Positions 46,267 through 55,221 of a stretch of 64,000 bases of DNA are shown here, piece by piece. Below the pieces are notes generated by a model. That model did not search any database and was not told the origin of the DNA. It saw only the letters and a program-made list of their open reading frames with translations. The first letter of the stretch is position 1, and every line of letters starts with the position of its first letter. The DNA comes from Streptomyces bauhiniae (GTDB taxonomy: Bacteria; Actinomycetota; Actinomycetes; Streptomycetales; Streptomycetaceae), in assembly GCF_004784475.1 (NCBI RefSeq), contig NZ_SRRT01000003.1, forward strand, positions 1 to 64,000, written 5' to 3'. A program made the translations under genes and the position numbers.

Positions 46267-47154
46267 GTGCAGTTCGACGACGACGCGAATCTGGACACCT
46301 CCGAGGTGCGGGACGTGCGCGGGAGCCGGGTGCCGGGCGGCCGGGCGACGATCGGGGGCGGTGTCGTCGGGCTGGTCGGGCTGCTGCTGGCGCTGTTCCT
46401 GGGCGTCGGCCCGGACCAGCTCGGGCTCTCCTCCGGCGGTGAGGAGTCCGCGGCCCAGCCCTCCTCGGTGAGCGAGGTCCAGCAGTCCTGCCGTACCGGC
46501 CGGGACGCGAACACCCGTGAGGACTGCCGGGCGGTCGCGGTGGTCAACAGCGTGCAGGACTACTGGTCGGGCGAGTTCCGGCAGCAGGGGAAGCGGTACA
46601 CCCCGGCGGAGACGTACTTCTTCACCGGGCAGATCCGTACCGCCTGCGGGGCGGCGACGGCGGCCGTGGGGCCGTTCTACTGCCCCGGTGACCAGCGGGT
46701 CTATCTGGACCTGGACTTCTTCGACGAGCTGCGCACCAAGTTCGGGGCGAGCGGGGGTCCGTTCGCGCAGGCGTATGTGATCGCGCACGAGTACGGCCAC
46801 CATGTGCAGGACCTGATGGGCACGCTGGGCCGGACCCAGGACGGGACGACCGGCGAGAACAGCAGCTCGGTCCGGGTCGAACTCCAGGCGGACTGCTATG
46901 CCGGGGTGTGGGCGCACCACGCGACGACGACGCCGGCCGAGTCGGGCAAGCCGCTGATCACCGAGCTGACCCCGGCGGACATCAAGGACGGGCTGAACGC
47001 GGCGGCGGCCGTGGGCGACGACCGTATCCAGGAGGAGTTCCAGGGGAAGGTCACCCCGGAGACCTGGACGCACGGGTCCTCGCTGCAGCGCCAGCAGTGG
47101 TTCGACCAGGGGTACCGGACGGGCGATCCGGACCGGTGCAACACGTTCGGCTGA
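46267..47154 (+). CDS. Neutral zinc metallopeptidase (membrane-anchored)
   Basis: A 295-residue protein with a single N-terminal membrane helix (about 28-48) and an outside-facing zincin domain. The metal motif HEYGHH (His174, Glu175, His178) and a downstream Glu in [10 protein letters not shown] are intact, matching the neutral zinc metallopeptidase (YpfJ) family. Several cysteines may form disulfides. Substrate unknown. GTG at 46267 sits at the family's usual N-terminus ([14 protein letters not shown]). Confidence 0.92.
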   Translation: MQFDDDANLDTSEVRDVRGSRVPGGRATIGGGVVGLVGLLLALFLGVGPDQLGLSSGGEESAAQPSSVSEVQQSCRTGRDANTREDCRAVAVVNSVQDYWSGEFRQQGKRYTPAETYFFTGQIRTACGAATAAVGPFYCPGDQRVYLDLDFFDELRTKFGASGGPFAQAYVIAHEYGHHVQDLMGTLGRTQDGTTGENSSSVRVELQADCYAGVWAHHATTTPAESGKPLITELTPADIKDGLNAAAAVGDDRIQEEFQGKVTPETWTHGSSLQRQQWFDQGYRTGDPDRCNTFG

Positions 47155-47240
47155 GGCGCTCGGCCTGAGGCATTGTCAGTGGGGGCTGCCAGACTGAGGG
47201 GACGAAGCGGGACGGAACCGTTCACAAGGGAGTGATCGGC

Positions 47241-47660
47241 ATGGCGGACACCAGTGGGCGCCCCAGCGTGTACCCGACGCTGCTGTACGCGGACGCGCGG
47301 GCGGCGATCGCGCAGCTCACGCGGGCGCTGGGCTTCACCGAGCTGGCGGTGTACGAGTCGGAGGACGGCACGGTGCTGCACGCCGAGCTGACCCAGGGGA
47401 ACGGCGCGGTGATGCTGGGGTCCATGGGGCGCGGCGGTGCCTTCGACGAGGCGATGAGGGGCGGGGGCCGGGCGGGGGTGTACGTGGTCCTGGACGACGC
47501 GGCCGACGTGGACGCCCATCACCGGCGTGCGGTGGAGCACGGGGTGGAGATCCTGATGCCCCCGACCGACCAGGACTACGGCTCGCGGGACTACATGGCG
47601 CGGGACGCCGAGGGCAACGTCTGGAGCTTCGGCACGTACGCCCCCGCGCTGCCGTCCTGA
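47241..47660 (+). CDS. VOC-family (glyoxalase/bleomycin resistance-like) protein
   Basis: A 139-residue vicinal-oxygen-chelate fold protein: YPTLLYADARAAIAQLTRALGF at the start and the DYGSRDYMARDAEGNVWSFGTY end are characteristic of the glyoxalase/bleomycin resistance/PhnB group. Substrate is unknown. The ATG at 47241 follows AAGGGAG. Confidence 0.88.
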   Translation: MADTSGRPSVYPTLLYADARAAIAQLTRALGFTELAVYESEDGTVLHAELTQGNGAVMLGSMGRGGAFDEAMRGGGRAGVYVVLDDAADVDAHHRRAVEHGVEILMPPTDQDYGSRDYMARDAEGNVWSFGTYAPALPS

Positions 47661-47689
47661 AGCGGCGGGGGCGTCCGGCAGGGCCCTGC

Positions 47690-49093
47690 TCAGCCTCCGG
47701 TGTGCACCTGGAAGGCGGCCCGGCGCACGGCCTTGGCGAGGGCGGGGTCGGGGTGGGCGGCGGCGAGCGCGACCAGGACCTGCACGGTGCGGGGGTGGCC
47801 CACGGACCGGACCTCCTCCAGCAGGGCGGGGACGGTGGGCTGCACCGCCGCCTCGAGGTGCCGGACGAGCATGTCGGTCTCGCCGTGGTCGGCGACGGCG
47901 GCGGCGGTGTCGACCCAGAGCCAGGTGGCTTCCTCGCGGGTGAGGACCTCGTGGGCGTCCTCCGGGTCGACGCCGTCGTACTCGGCGAGCCACAGCAGGG
48001 CGTAGGGGCGCAGCGCGGGCTCCGCGACGACGGCGCGGACCTCGTGCTCGGCGGGGGCGCCGACCACGCGGAGCGCCTCGAAGGCGAGGCCGCGCAGCAG
48101 GGCGTCGTCGCCCCGGGCGGCGTCCAGGAGCTGGCCGACGGCTCCGCCGACGGTGCGGGCGGCGAGCCAGGCGCGGTACTCGGCGCGGGCGGCGTTGGGG
48201 CGGAGCTGGGCGCAGCCGCGCAGCATGTCCTCGGCGGACTGCTCGATGTTCCCGGCGGGGCTCTGCGCGGCGACGCAGATCTGCTCCAGCTTGACCCAGA
48301 CCGCCCAGCTTCCGAGCGGGGTGAGGGTGGCGTGGCCGTCGCCGTGGGTGAGCGCGCCGACCGCCGCGAGCGCTTCCACGGCCCAGTCCAGGAGGGGGGC
48401 GAGGGGGACGTCCGGGGCGGGCGCGGTGAGGACGGGGGCCTCGACGGCGCCGGGGGCGTAGGTGACCTCGCAGCGTTCGGTGCGCAGTTCGGTGACCCGC
48501 TGCTGGAGCAGGTCGAGCAACTGCTCCGCCGGGACGGGCCCTGCGGAGAGCTGGAGGAAGGAGAGGACCTGGGGCATGGCGGAGACGACCTCGGCGACCG
48601 TGGCCGGCTCCTGCCCGCTGGGCTCGGGGCAGGCCAGCGACCAGGCGTCGAAGAGGGCGACCCAGCCGCGCAGTACGGCGCTGTCGTCCCGGTCCCAGGC
48701 GCGCAGGCGCCAACTGGGGCGGGCGCTGTCGCCGTGCACCTCGACCAGGCCGGAGAGGCGGGCGGTGTCCCAGTCGGCGCGGATCTGCGCGGGGGTGAGG
48801 CCGAGGTCGGCGGCGGCGCGCTCGGCGGTCGCGTCGGAGAGGGTGGCCTTGCCGTCGGCGGTGCCGGCGTCGCTGCCGGGTCCCAGGGCGAGGTCGGCCC
48901 ACCGGGCCACCCGGACCGCCCCGGCGAGGACGGTCCGGGCGAGTCTCGCCAGTTCGGCGGGGGCCGGCGTCCCCTCGGGCGGCCGGGGCGCGGCGCGGCG
49001 CGTGCGCCGCTGGTTCACAGCTCTGGGGGCGGCGGCCAGGGGTCGCGGTCGGACGAGTCGAAGCCTGGAGTCGCGCGGGATACGGGACGTCAC
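47690..49093 (-). CDS. Conserved hypothetical protein, helical-repeat-like
   Basis: A 467-residue protein I cannot assign to a function. After a basic, Arg/Pro-rich N-terminus (1-50) there is a winged-helix-like region (about 75-140: LSDATAERAAADLGLTPAQI) and then Ala/Leu/Glu-rich helices resembling HEAT-type repeats up to the C-terminus. It is widespread in streptomycetes. GTG at 49093 is taken as start; the frame remains open far upstream but with low-complexity, non-coding-like sequence. Confidence 0.75.
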   Translation of the reverse strand: MTSRIPRDSRLRLVRPRPLAAAPRAVNQRRTRRAAPRPPEGTPAPAELARLARTVLAGAVRVARWADLALGPGSDAGTADGKATLSDATAERAAADLGLTPAQIRADWDTARLSGLVEVHGDSARPSWRLRAWDRDDSAVLRGWVALFDAWSLACPEPSGQEPATVAEVVSAMPQVLSFLQLSAGPVPAEQLLDLLQQRVTELRTERCEVTYAPGAVEAPVLTAPAPDVPLAPLLDWAVEALAAVGALTHGDGHATLTPLGSWAVWVKLEQICVAAQSPAGNIEQSAEDMLRGCAQLRPNAARAEYRAWLAARTVGGAVGQLLDAARGDDALLRGLAFEALRVVGAPAEHEVRAVVAEPALRPYALLWLAEYDGVDPEDAHEVLTREEATWLWVDTAAAVADHGETDMLVRHLEAAVQPTVPALLEEVRSVGHPRTVQVLVALAAAHPDPALAKAVRRAAFQVHTGG

Positions 49094-49488
49094 GGGTGCA
49101 GTCTTCCGGTTGACGGTCCGAAAACCCAAACGGGAAGTCACACGCGGCAACAGAGAGGGCCAGAACCGGGCCTCCGGCCGGGGGCGAGGTGCTCCGCCGG
49201 GGGCGGGGGTGTGCGGCCGGGGCTGGTCCTGTCGGGCCGGGGCCCCGCGGAAAAGACCCTCCGGGAACCGAGGCTCCGGGCCAGGGACCGGAAGCCGACG
49301 GCGGAGGCCCGGAGGCGGAACGGTGGGGAGCGTCGGCCGGAGTGGCGGAGGCCGGAGTGGCAGGTCGACTCGGCGGGCCGACGTGGGGCCTCGCGGGGGT
49401 GGGCGGGATGCCACCCGGAACACGGGAACGGCGGGCGAGCCGGGGGGACCGCCTGCGGTGAGGTCCTGGGGCTGATGCCGCCGGGCCG
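49094..49488. other. 395-nt G-rich intergenic stretch
   Basis: Between two minus-strand genes, this stretch is strongly G-rich on the plus strand with many short GGGG and CCGG runs. Open frames cross it but their codons are repetitive Arg/Pro/Gly and look accidental. I see no clear hairpin terminator, RNA gene or repeat in it. Confidence 0.4.
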
Positions 49489-50610
49489 CTACAGCAACGG
49501 AGTCAGAAAGCGGCGGAGGAGGTCTTCGTACGGGGTGGGGTCGGTGTTCCACATGGCGGCGTGGGGGGCCTTGGGGACGGGGTGGAGGGATATGAGGCCG
49601 GGCTGGCGGGCGGCGAGGCGGCGGGAGTCGGCCCAGGGGGCGACCTTGTCGTCGGGGCCGTGGATGATCAGGGTGGGGACCTTGAGGGGTTCGACGGCCA
49701 CGGCGTGCCGGGCGGTGCGCATGCCGGCCCGGCCCTGGGCGGCACGTACCGCGAGGGGCAGCAGGGGGCCGGGGACGTGCCGGGCGTGGGCCAGGGCGCG
49801 CAGGGTGGTCTCCCAGCCGAGGACGGGCGAGTCGAGGATCAGCCCGGCGATCCGGTCCCGTACGGAGGAGCGTTCGGCGGCGCGCAGGGCCATGGTGGCC
49901 CCGGTGGACCAGCCGAGGAGGACGACCCGGCGGGCGCCGTAGCGGACGGCGTACCGGATCGCCGCGTCCACGTCCCGCCACTCGGTCTCGCCGAGGTGGC
50001 TCAGGCCGTCCGGGGAGCGCGGGGCGCCGATGTCGCCCCGGTAGGCGAGGGCGAGGACGGGCAGGCCGAGGGCGTGCAGCATCCCCATGACGTTGAGGGT
50101 CTGCTCGCGGGTGGTGCCCAGGCCGTGTACGGCGATCACCCAGGTGTCCCGGGGGCCGGGCACGAACCAGGCGGGGAGCGGGCCGAGTTCGCCGGGGATG
50201 TCGATGTCGGCGTACTCCAGGCCGAGGGCGGAGCCGGGGTCGCCCACGTAGGCGTTGGGCGTGAGCCAGGCCGGGTCGCCGGGGGCGAAGGCGCCGTGGG
50301 TGAGGCGTTCGAGACGGCGGACGACGGTGTCCGGGCTCTGTTCTGCCCCCTCCAGCACCTCTCCGACGACGGCGTGCGAGCCGTTGCCCGCGAGGCCGTA
50401 GACGCCGGGGCGCCGGGAGGCGAGGTCACGGGTGAGGGTGATCCTGCCCCCCTCCAGACCGTGCACGGTGAGCCGGGGTTCGGTGGGCAGCGGGCGGCCG
50501 GGCGGCAGCTTCAGCGCGGCTCCGCTGGCCAGCCTTCCGACGGCCACGGAAGCGGCGCCCGCGGCCAGCACGGCACCGATGGCGGCGGCGACTACGTGGA
50601 CTTTGCGCAC
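49489..50610 (-). CDS. Alpha/beta hydrolase, membrane-anchored or exported
   Basis: A 373-residue protein with an N-terminal hydrophobic segment (about 3-25) acting as signal or anchor. The hydrolase core has the nucleophile elbow GWSTGAT, the acid in HGPDDKVAPW and the catalytic His in KAPHAAMW. The first 130 residues are an extra beta-rich domain seen in actinobacterial members. Substrate unknown. GTG at 50610. Confidence 0.87.
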   Translation of the reverse strand: MRKVHVVAAAIGAVLAAGAASVAVGRLASGAALKLPPGRPLPTEPRLTVHGLEGGRITLTRDLASRRPGVYGLAGNGSHAVVGEVLEGAEQSPDTVVRRLERLTHGAFAPGDPAWLTPNAYVGDPGSALGLEYADIDIPGELGPLPAWFVPGPRDTWVIAVHGLGTTREQTLNVMGMLHALGLPVLALAYRGDIGAPRSPDGLSHLGETEWRDVDAAIRYAVRYGARRVVLLGWSTGATMALRAAERSSVRDRIAGLILDSPVLGWETTLRALAHARHVPGPLLPLAVRAAQGRAGMRTARHAVAVEPLKVPTLIIHGPDDKVAPWADSRRLAARQPGLISLHPVPKAPHAAMWNTDPTPYEDLLRRFLTPLL

Positions 50611-50660
50611 GCGTCCAGTGTCACGGGACGGGCGGGTCCCGGCCAGTGGAGCACCGGCGC

Positions 50661-51326
50661 TCAGCGCTGCCCGTACCCCCGCAGCCGCTCCCCCGCCTCC
50701 GCCAGTTCCGCCTCCGTGAGCAGCGAGGGGCTCAGGCCCGGCACCGAGGACGCGGTGAGCCAGACGCGGCACATCCACTCCAGTTGGGCGGTGCGGTCGT
50801 AGGCGCGGTCCAGGGTGTCCCCGTAGGTGAGGGTGCCGTGGTTCCGCAGCAAACAGCCGGAGCGGTCGTCGAGGGCCCGGAGCGCGTGGGCGGCGAGTTC
50901 GGGGGTGCCGTAGGGGGCGTAGGGGGCGACCCGTACGGGACCGCCGAGGGCGCCGGTCATGTAGTGGATGGCGGGCAGCTCGGTGACCAGGGTGGAGACG
51001 GCGGTGGCGTGCACGGCGTGGGTGTGGACGATCGCGTGGGCGTCGGTGCTGCGGTACACCGCGAGGTGCAGGGGGAGTTCGCTGGTCGGCACCAGGGTCC
51101 CGAGCACCTGGCGGCCGGAGAGGTCGACGCCGGTGACGTCGGCCGGGGTGAGCCGGTCGTAGGGCACGCCCGAGGGGGTGACCAGAACCGTGTCGCCCAC
51201 CCGTACGGAGACGTTGCCGGAGGTGCCGACGACCAGTCCGTCGGCGACGGTCCGCCGGGCGGTGGCCACCAGCTCGTCCCAGGCCCGCGCCTCGTCGCCG
51301 TCCGCGTCCCGCCGTTGCTCCGCCAT
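50661..51326 (-). CDS. Class II aldolase/adducin family protein
   Basis: A 221-residue enzyme of the fuculose-1-phosphate/ribulose-5-phosphate aldolase-epimerase family. Zinc ligands are the His pair in VHTHAVHATAV and the later His in LLRNHGTLTYG; GTSGNVSVR is the phosphate loop. Likely cleaves or epimerises a sugar phosphate. It lies 51 nt upstream of the hydrolase gene on the same strand. ATG at 51326. Confidence 0.9.
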   Translation of the reverse strand: MAEQRRDADGDEARAWDELVATARRTVADGLVVGTSGNVSVRVGDTVLVTPSGVPYDRLTPADVTGVDLSGRQVLGTLVPTSELPLHLAVYRSTDAHAIVHTHAVHATAVSTLVTELPAIHYMTGALGGPVRVAPYAPYGTPELAAHALRALDDRSGCLLRNHGTLTYGDTLDRAYDRTAQLEWMCRVWLTASSVPGLSPSLLTEAELAEAGERLRGYGQR

Positions 51327-51495
51327 GCCGCGATCCTGCCAGCAGGCGGCCGCCCGTGTGCCCGCTTCGGCCCCCTCCACGCGCCGCCGAACGAGCGAAA
51401 CCGACCGGAAACGCCAGAAATAGTCACACTTCTGACGAACCTCCGGCATTCACTGATCCCTCTTGCCGCTGGACCACGTCTCGCCGGGGGACCGC

Positions 51496-52263
51496 ATGGC
51501 CCGTGACCGCTCATCAACCCGTCGCCGCGCGGGCGTCCTCGCGGCGGCCCTGACGGCCCTCACCCTCACCGGGGCCCTCACCGCCGCCCACGCCCCCGTG
51601 GCCGCGAAGCCCGAACTGCGCCGGACCCAGCCCAAGGGCCACGACGTCTCCTCGCACCAGAGGCGCGTCGACTGGTACGCGGCCCGCGCCAAGGGCGCCC
51701 GGTTCGCGTACGTCAAGGCGACCGAGGCCACGAGCTATCGCAACCCCTACTTCACCGGCCAGTACGACGGCGCCCGCCGGGCCGGCCTGATCCGGGGCGC
51801 GTACCACTTCGCCCTGCCGAACCGTTCCTCCGGCGCCGCGCAGGCCGCGTACTTCGTCCGGCACGGCGGTGACTGGCAGGCGGACGGGGTGACACTGCCG
51901 CCCGCGCTGGACATCGAGTACAACCCGTACGACAAGCACCACAAGTGCTACGGGCTGAGCCGGACGCGGATGGTGCGCTGGATCAGGTCCTTCAGCGACG
52001 AGGTGCGCCGGGAGACCGGCCGCCGCCCGGTCATCTACACCACCACCAACTGGTGGACCGCCTGCACCGGCAACAGCCGCGCCTTCGCCGCCGACCACGC
52101 GCTGTGGATCGCGAGCCACGGTTCCTCCGGCCCCGGCAGGCTGCCCGGCGGCTGGCGGTACTGGACGTTCTGGCAGCACGGCACCAAGGGAAAACTGCCG
52201 GGTGACCAGGATCTCTTCGGCGGCTCCACCACCCGGCTGCGGGCCTTCGCGCGCGGGCGCTGA
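51496..52263 (+). CDS. Secreted GH25 lysozyme
   Basis: A 255-residue exported muramidase. A twin-arginine-like basic N-terminus (RSSTRRRAGV) and a hydrophobic stretch form the signal peptide (about 1-36). The GH25 domain starts at KGHDVSSHQ (Asp50) and has catalytic Asp139 and Glu141 in ALDIEY. It hydrolyses peptidoglycan between MurNAc and GlcNAc. ATG at 51496. Confidence 0.93.
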   Translation: MARDRSSTRRRAGVLAAALTALTLTGALTAAHAPVAAKPELRRTQPKGHDVSSHQRRVDWYAARAKGARFAYVKATEATSYRNPYFTGQYDGARRAGLIRGAYHFALPNRSSGAAQAAYFVRHGGDWQADGVTLPPALDIEYNPYDKHHKCYGLSRTRMVRWIRSFSDEVRRETGRRPVIYTTTNWWTACTGNSRAFAADHALWIASHGSSGPGRLPGGWRYWTFWQHGTKGKLPGDQDLFGGSTTRLRAFARGR

Positions 52264-52335
52264 ACAGGCCCCGCAAGGCCCCCCGAAGCCCCCGGAATCC
52301 GGGGTCCCGCTTCCGGCACCAAGGCGCCCGTCCCA

Positions 52336-52372
52336 GTTCACCTTCCGTTCACCCAGGTTGCCTACGTTCAAC
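52336..52372 (+). promoter_or_regulatory. PHO box (PhoP binding site) upstream of the phosphate permease
   Basis: GTTCACC occurs at 52336-52342 and 52347-52353, exactly 11 nt apart, followed by degenerate units at 52357 (GTTGCCT) and 52366 (GTTCAAC). This is the direct-repeat pattern of Streptomyces PHO boxes, and the S. coelicolor pitH2 gene in the equivalent position is PhoP controlled. It lies 33-69 nt before the start codon. Confidence 0.85.
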
Positions 52373-52404
52373 CCGCCAACGACTTCGAACGATTGCCTGG
52401 GTAA

Positions 52405-53670
52405 ATGGAAAGCTTCTCGCTGATCCTCGCGATAGTGGTGATAACCGCACTCGCGTTCGATTTCACGAACGGTTTCCACGACACCGCCAACGCGATGGCC
52501 ACCACCATCTCGACCGGCGCTCTCAAGCCCAAGGTCGCGGTGGCCATGTCCGCCGCGCTCAACCTGGTGGGCGCTTTCCTCTCGGTGGAGGTCGCCAACA
52601 CGATCTCCAAGGGTCTCGTCGACGAGACCGGCATCCGTCCCGAGGTCATCTTCGCGGCCCTGACCGGCGCGATCCTCTGGAACCTGCTGACCTGGCTGGT
52701 GGGCCTGCCGTCCAGCTCCTCGCACGCCCTGATGGGCGGCCTCGTCGGTGCCACCGTCGCCTCGGCGGGCTTCGGCGCGGTCCACGGTGACGCGCTGGTG
52801 ACCAAGGTGCTGCTCCCGGCGGTGGCCGCGCCGATCGTGGCGGGCCTCGCCACGATGCTCGCCACCCGCCTCTCCTACGGCATCGGCCGGGACGGCGACA
52901 CCCCCGCGACCCGCAAGGGCTACCGCGCCGGCCAGATCGCCTCGGCCGGCCTGGTCTCCCTCGCGCACGGCACCAACGACGCGCAGAAGACCATGGGCAT
53001 CATCACCCTCGCGCTGATCGCGGGCGGCGCCCTCTCCCCCGGTGCCAACCCTCCCACCTGGGTGATCCTCTCCGCCGGCCTGGCCATCGCGCTCGGCACC
53101 TACATCGGCGGCTGGCGCATCATCCGCACCATGGGCAAGGGTCTGACCGACCTGGAGCCCCGTCAGGGCTTCGCCGCGCAGACCAGCGCCGCGACCGCGA
53201 TCCTGGCCTCCTCCCACCTCGGCTTCTCCCTCTCCACCACCCACGTCGTCTCCGGCTCGGTGATGGGCGCGGGCCTCGGCCGCAAGGGCGGAGTGGTCCG
53301 CTGGTCCACCGCGACCCGGATGTTCGTCGCCTGGGCGCTGACCCTGCCGGCCGCCGCGCTGGTCGGCGCGGGCGCCGAGGCCGTGACCGGCCTGGGCGAC
53401 TGGGGCACCGCGCTGGTCGCGCTCTTCCTGGCCGGCTCCAGCTTCGCCATCTGGAAGATCTCCCGCCGCGAGGTCATCGACCACACCCACGTCACCGCCG
53501 AGGAGTACACCGAGCCGGCCGGTGTGGTGACCACCGCGATGGCCATGGTCACCCCGCCCCCCGTGGGCATCGTCGCGGACGACCTGACGGCCACCATCCC
53601 GGCCGCCACCGCCGAGTCCCGTACGACCGAGCCCACCCCCGCCACCACCGCGCCGTCCGCCCGGGTCTGA
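52405..53670 (+). CDS. pitH2: Low-affinity inorganic phosphate permease (PiT family)
   Basis: A 421-residue membrane transporter with about 10-11 helices. The two PiT signature repeats are GFHDTANAMATTI (about 23-35) and HGTNDAQKTMGIITLAL (about 191-207). It imports metal-phosphate driven by the ion gradient. The symbol follows S. coelicolor pitH2 (SCO1845), which has the same downstream small gene and nearby cob cluster. The C-terminal 60 residues are Thr/Ala/Pro-rich. ATG at 52405. Confidence 0.93.
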   Translation: MESFSLILAIVVITALAFDFTNGFHDTANAMATTISTGALKPKVAVAMSAALNLVGAFLSVEVANTISKGLVDETGIRPEVIFAALTGAILWNLLTWLVGLPSSSSHALMGGLVGATVASAGFGAVHGDALVTKVLLPAVAAPIVAGLATMLATRLSYGIGRDGDTPATRKGYRAGQIASAGLVSLAHGTNDAQKTMGIITLALIAGGALSPGANPPTWVILSAGLAIALGTYIGGWRIIRTMGKGLTDLEPRQGFAAQTSAATAILASSHLGFSLSTTHVVSGSVMGAGLGRKGGVVRWSTATRMFVAWALTLPAAALVGAGAEAVTGLGDWGTALVALFLAGSSFAIWKISRREVIDHTHVTAEEYTEPAGVVTTAMAMVTPPPVGIVADDLTATIPAATAESRTTEPTPATTAPSARV

Positions 53671-53697
53671 CCACCCGGCAACTGGAGGAACATCCCC

Positions 53698-53919
53698 ATG
53701 AAGATCGACTGGGCGGCCCTCGGCTCCGTCTTCGGCGTCAGCCTCGTGGTCACGGTGGCCCTGGTGGGCCTGTTCACCCTCGGCGTCAGCGGGCTGGCCC
53801 GCCGCGAGCGCGCGGTGGCCACCGGCGGCTCGGCCCCGCTCGCGGTGACCGGCGCCTACGCCTGCTTCGCCGCCTGCGCGGCGGCGGTGGCGTACGGCTT
53901 CTACCTGATCGTCGCCTAG
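53698..53919 (+). CDS. Small two-helix membrane protein downstream of the phosphate permease
   Basis: A 73-residue protein with two membrane helices (about 8-32 and 47-70). It starts 27 nt after the permease with GGAGGA upstream of the ATG, and is conserved at this place in streptomycetes, so an accessory role for PitH2 is likely. No sequence family otherwise recognised. Confidence 0.85.
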   Translation: MKIDWAALGSVFGVSLVVTVALVGLFTLGVSGLARRERAVATGGSAPLAVTGAYACFAACAAAVAYGFYLIVA

Positions 53920-53932
53920 CACCCGCACTTCC

Positions 53933-53972
53933 GGAGGGCCCCCGCACGGCACATGCCGCGCGGGGGCCCTCC
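53933..53972 (+). terminator. Intrinsic terminator after the pit operon
   Basis: A 13-bp perfect stem (53933-53945 with 53960-53972) with an inner GGCA/TGCC repeat in the loop, 13 nt after the small membrane gene's stop codon. Confidence 0.85.
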
Positions 53973-54045
53973 GCTGTTCCCACCGGTGCCGGTGTGGGGC
54001 TCCACACACTCTTCTCCCGCAGGTCACAGGCAGGTTGACGGCCCT

Positions 54046-54175
54046 TCCGGGCACGTGGTGGACTTCGCGGGCCATGTACGGCGACAGCAGAGGAAGCCGG
54101 TGCGAATCCGGCGCGGTCCCGCCACTGTCACCGGGGAGAAGTCCCCGGGAGCCAGGAACTCTCGTCGCCGGTCTC
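54046..54175 (+). promoter_or_regulatory. Adenosylcobalamin riboswitch
   Basis: The conserved cobalamin aptamer core is plain: GAAGCCGGTGCGAATCCGGC (54093-54112) followed by GCGGTCCCGCCACTGT (to 54128), then a GGGGAGAAGTCCCC hairpin and the B12 box GAGCCAGGAACTCTCGTCGCC (54149-54169). Binding of adenosylcobalamin should shut off the cobD-cobB operon that follows. No terminator stem is seen before cobD, so control is probably at translation initiation. The outer boundaries are approximate. Confidence 0.95.
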
Positions 54176-54216
54176 GTCGAACCAGGGCGTGGACACCCTG
54201 AGTGAGGACTACCGTC

Positions 54217-54276
54217 ATGCCCGGCCGCCGCCCGAGAACCCGCACCAGGAACACCGGCACGCCCACGGCGAGTTAG
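54217..54276 (+). CDS. Possible 19-codon leader peptide before cobD
   Basis: ATG at 54217, preceded by a GAGGA site at 8 nt spacing, opens a 19-codon frame (MPGRRPRTRTRNTGTPTAS) ending TAG at 54276, only 3 nt before the cobD ATG. It lies between the riboswitch and cobD. Its ribosome site is better than that of cobD, so reinitiation coupling is conceivable. The Arg/Thr-rich composition could equally be chance in a GC-rich leader. Confidence 0.4.
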   Translation: MPGRRPRTRTRNTGTPTAS

Positions 54277-54279
54277 CCG

Positions 54280-55221
54280 ATGGGCGCCGATCGCTCGTAC
54301 GCGTACGGTGCCGCCGCCGGCCTCCTCGGTGATCTCCTCCTGGGCGATCCCCAGCGCATGCACCCCGTCGCCGCCTTCGGGCGGGCCGCCGGGCGCGTGG
54401 AGCGCGCGCTGTGGCACGACCACCGCGGCTGGGGCGCGCTGCACACCCTGGTGTGCGCCGGAGGCGCCACCGCGCTCGGCGTGGTGGCGGCGCGCGCCGT
54501 ACGCGCCTCCATCCCCGGCTCCGCCGCACTGACCGCCGCCACCACCTGGGCCGTGGTCGGTGGTACCTCGCTCGCCCGCGAGGCGTCCGCGGTCGGCCAC
54601 GCCCTGGAGCGCGGCGACCTCGCCGCCGCCCGCGCCCGGCTGCCGCATCTGTGCGGCCGGGACCCCGAGGCGCTGGACGCCGACGCGATCGCGCGCGCGG
54701 TGGTGGAGTCGGTCGCGGAGAACACCTCCGACGCCGTGGTGGGCGCCCTGGTGTGGGGCGCGGTGGCCGGGGTGCCGGGGCTGCTGGGGTTCCGGGCCGT
54801 GAACACGCTGGACGCGATGGTCGGGCACAAGTCGCCCCGGCTGCGCCGCTTCGGCTGGGCCTCCGCCCGGCTGGACGACGTGGCCGGCTGGCCCGGCGCC
54901 CGGCTCACCGCCGTACTCGCCGCGCTCGCCGGGGACGACCCGCGCGGGGCGGTACGGGCCTGGCGGGCGGACGCGCACCGGCACCCGAGCCCCAACGCGG
55001 GCCCGGTGGAAGCCTCGTTCGCGGGCGCGCTCGGCGTCCGGCTGGGCGGCACCCTCTCCTACGGCGGCCGCGTCGAGCACCGGCCCGTGCTCAACGGCAC
55101 CGGGCGGCCGGTCCGGGTCGCCGACATCGGGCGGGCCGTACGGCTCTCCCGCCGGGTCGGTCTGCTCGCGCTCGGCGTCACCGTCGCCGGGCGTCTCATC
55201 ACCAGGGGGCGGGGCAGGTGA
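54280..55221 (+). CDS. cobD: Adenosylcobinamide-phosphate synthase (CobD/CbiB)
   Basis: A 313-residue integral membrane enzyme with several hydrophobic helices that attaches the aminopropanol (phosphate) arm to adenosylcobyric acid. Family motifs are [22 protein letters not shown] at the start (first 20 residues of it define the family), [13 protein letters not shown], and [16 protein letters not shown] near the end. First gene of the riboswitch-controlled operon. ATG at 54280; the stop overlaps cobQ by 4 nt (GTGA). Confidence 0.95.
   Translation: MGADRSYAYGAAAGLLGDLLLGDPQRMHPVAAFGRAAGRVERALWHDHRGWGALHTLVCAGGATALGVVAARAVRASIPGSAALTAATTWAVVGGTSLAREASAVGHALERGDLAAARARLPHLCGRDPEALDADAIARAVVESVAENTSDAVVGALVWGAVAGVPGLLGFRAVNTLDAMVGHKSPRLRRFGWASARLDDVAGWPGARLTAVLAALAGDDPRGAVRAWRADAHRHPSPNAGPVEASFAGALGVRLGGTLSYGGRVEHRPVLNGTGRPVRVADIGRAVRLSRRVGLLALGVTVAGRLITRGRGR

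Noticed and set aside
46012..47073. Upstream in-frame extension of the ABC-F gene
   Set aside because: The frame is open to 47073 but overlaps the metallopeptidase on the other strand and lacks family similarity; the ribosome site at 46018-46022 supports GTG at 46011.
51514..55080. A 1188-codon open frame on the minus strand
   Set aside because: It runs antisense through the GH25, pit, riboswitch and cobD regions; composition is repetitive Gly/Arg/Ala/His, an effect of GC-biased third positions of the real plus-strand genes.
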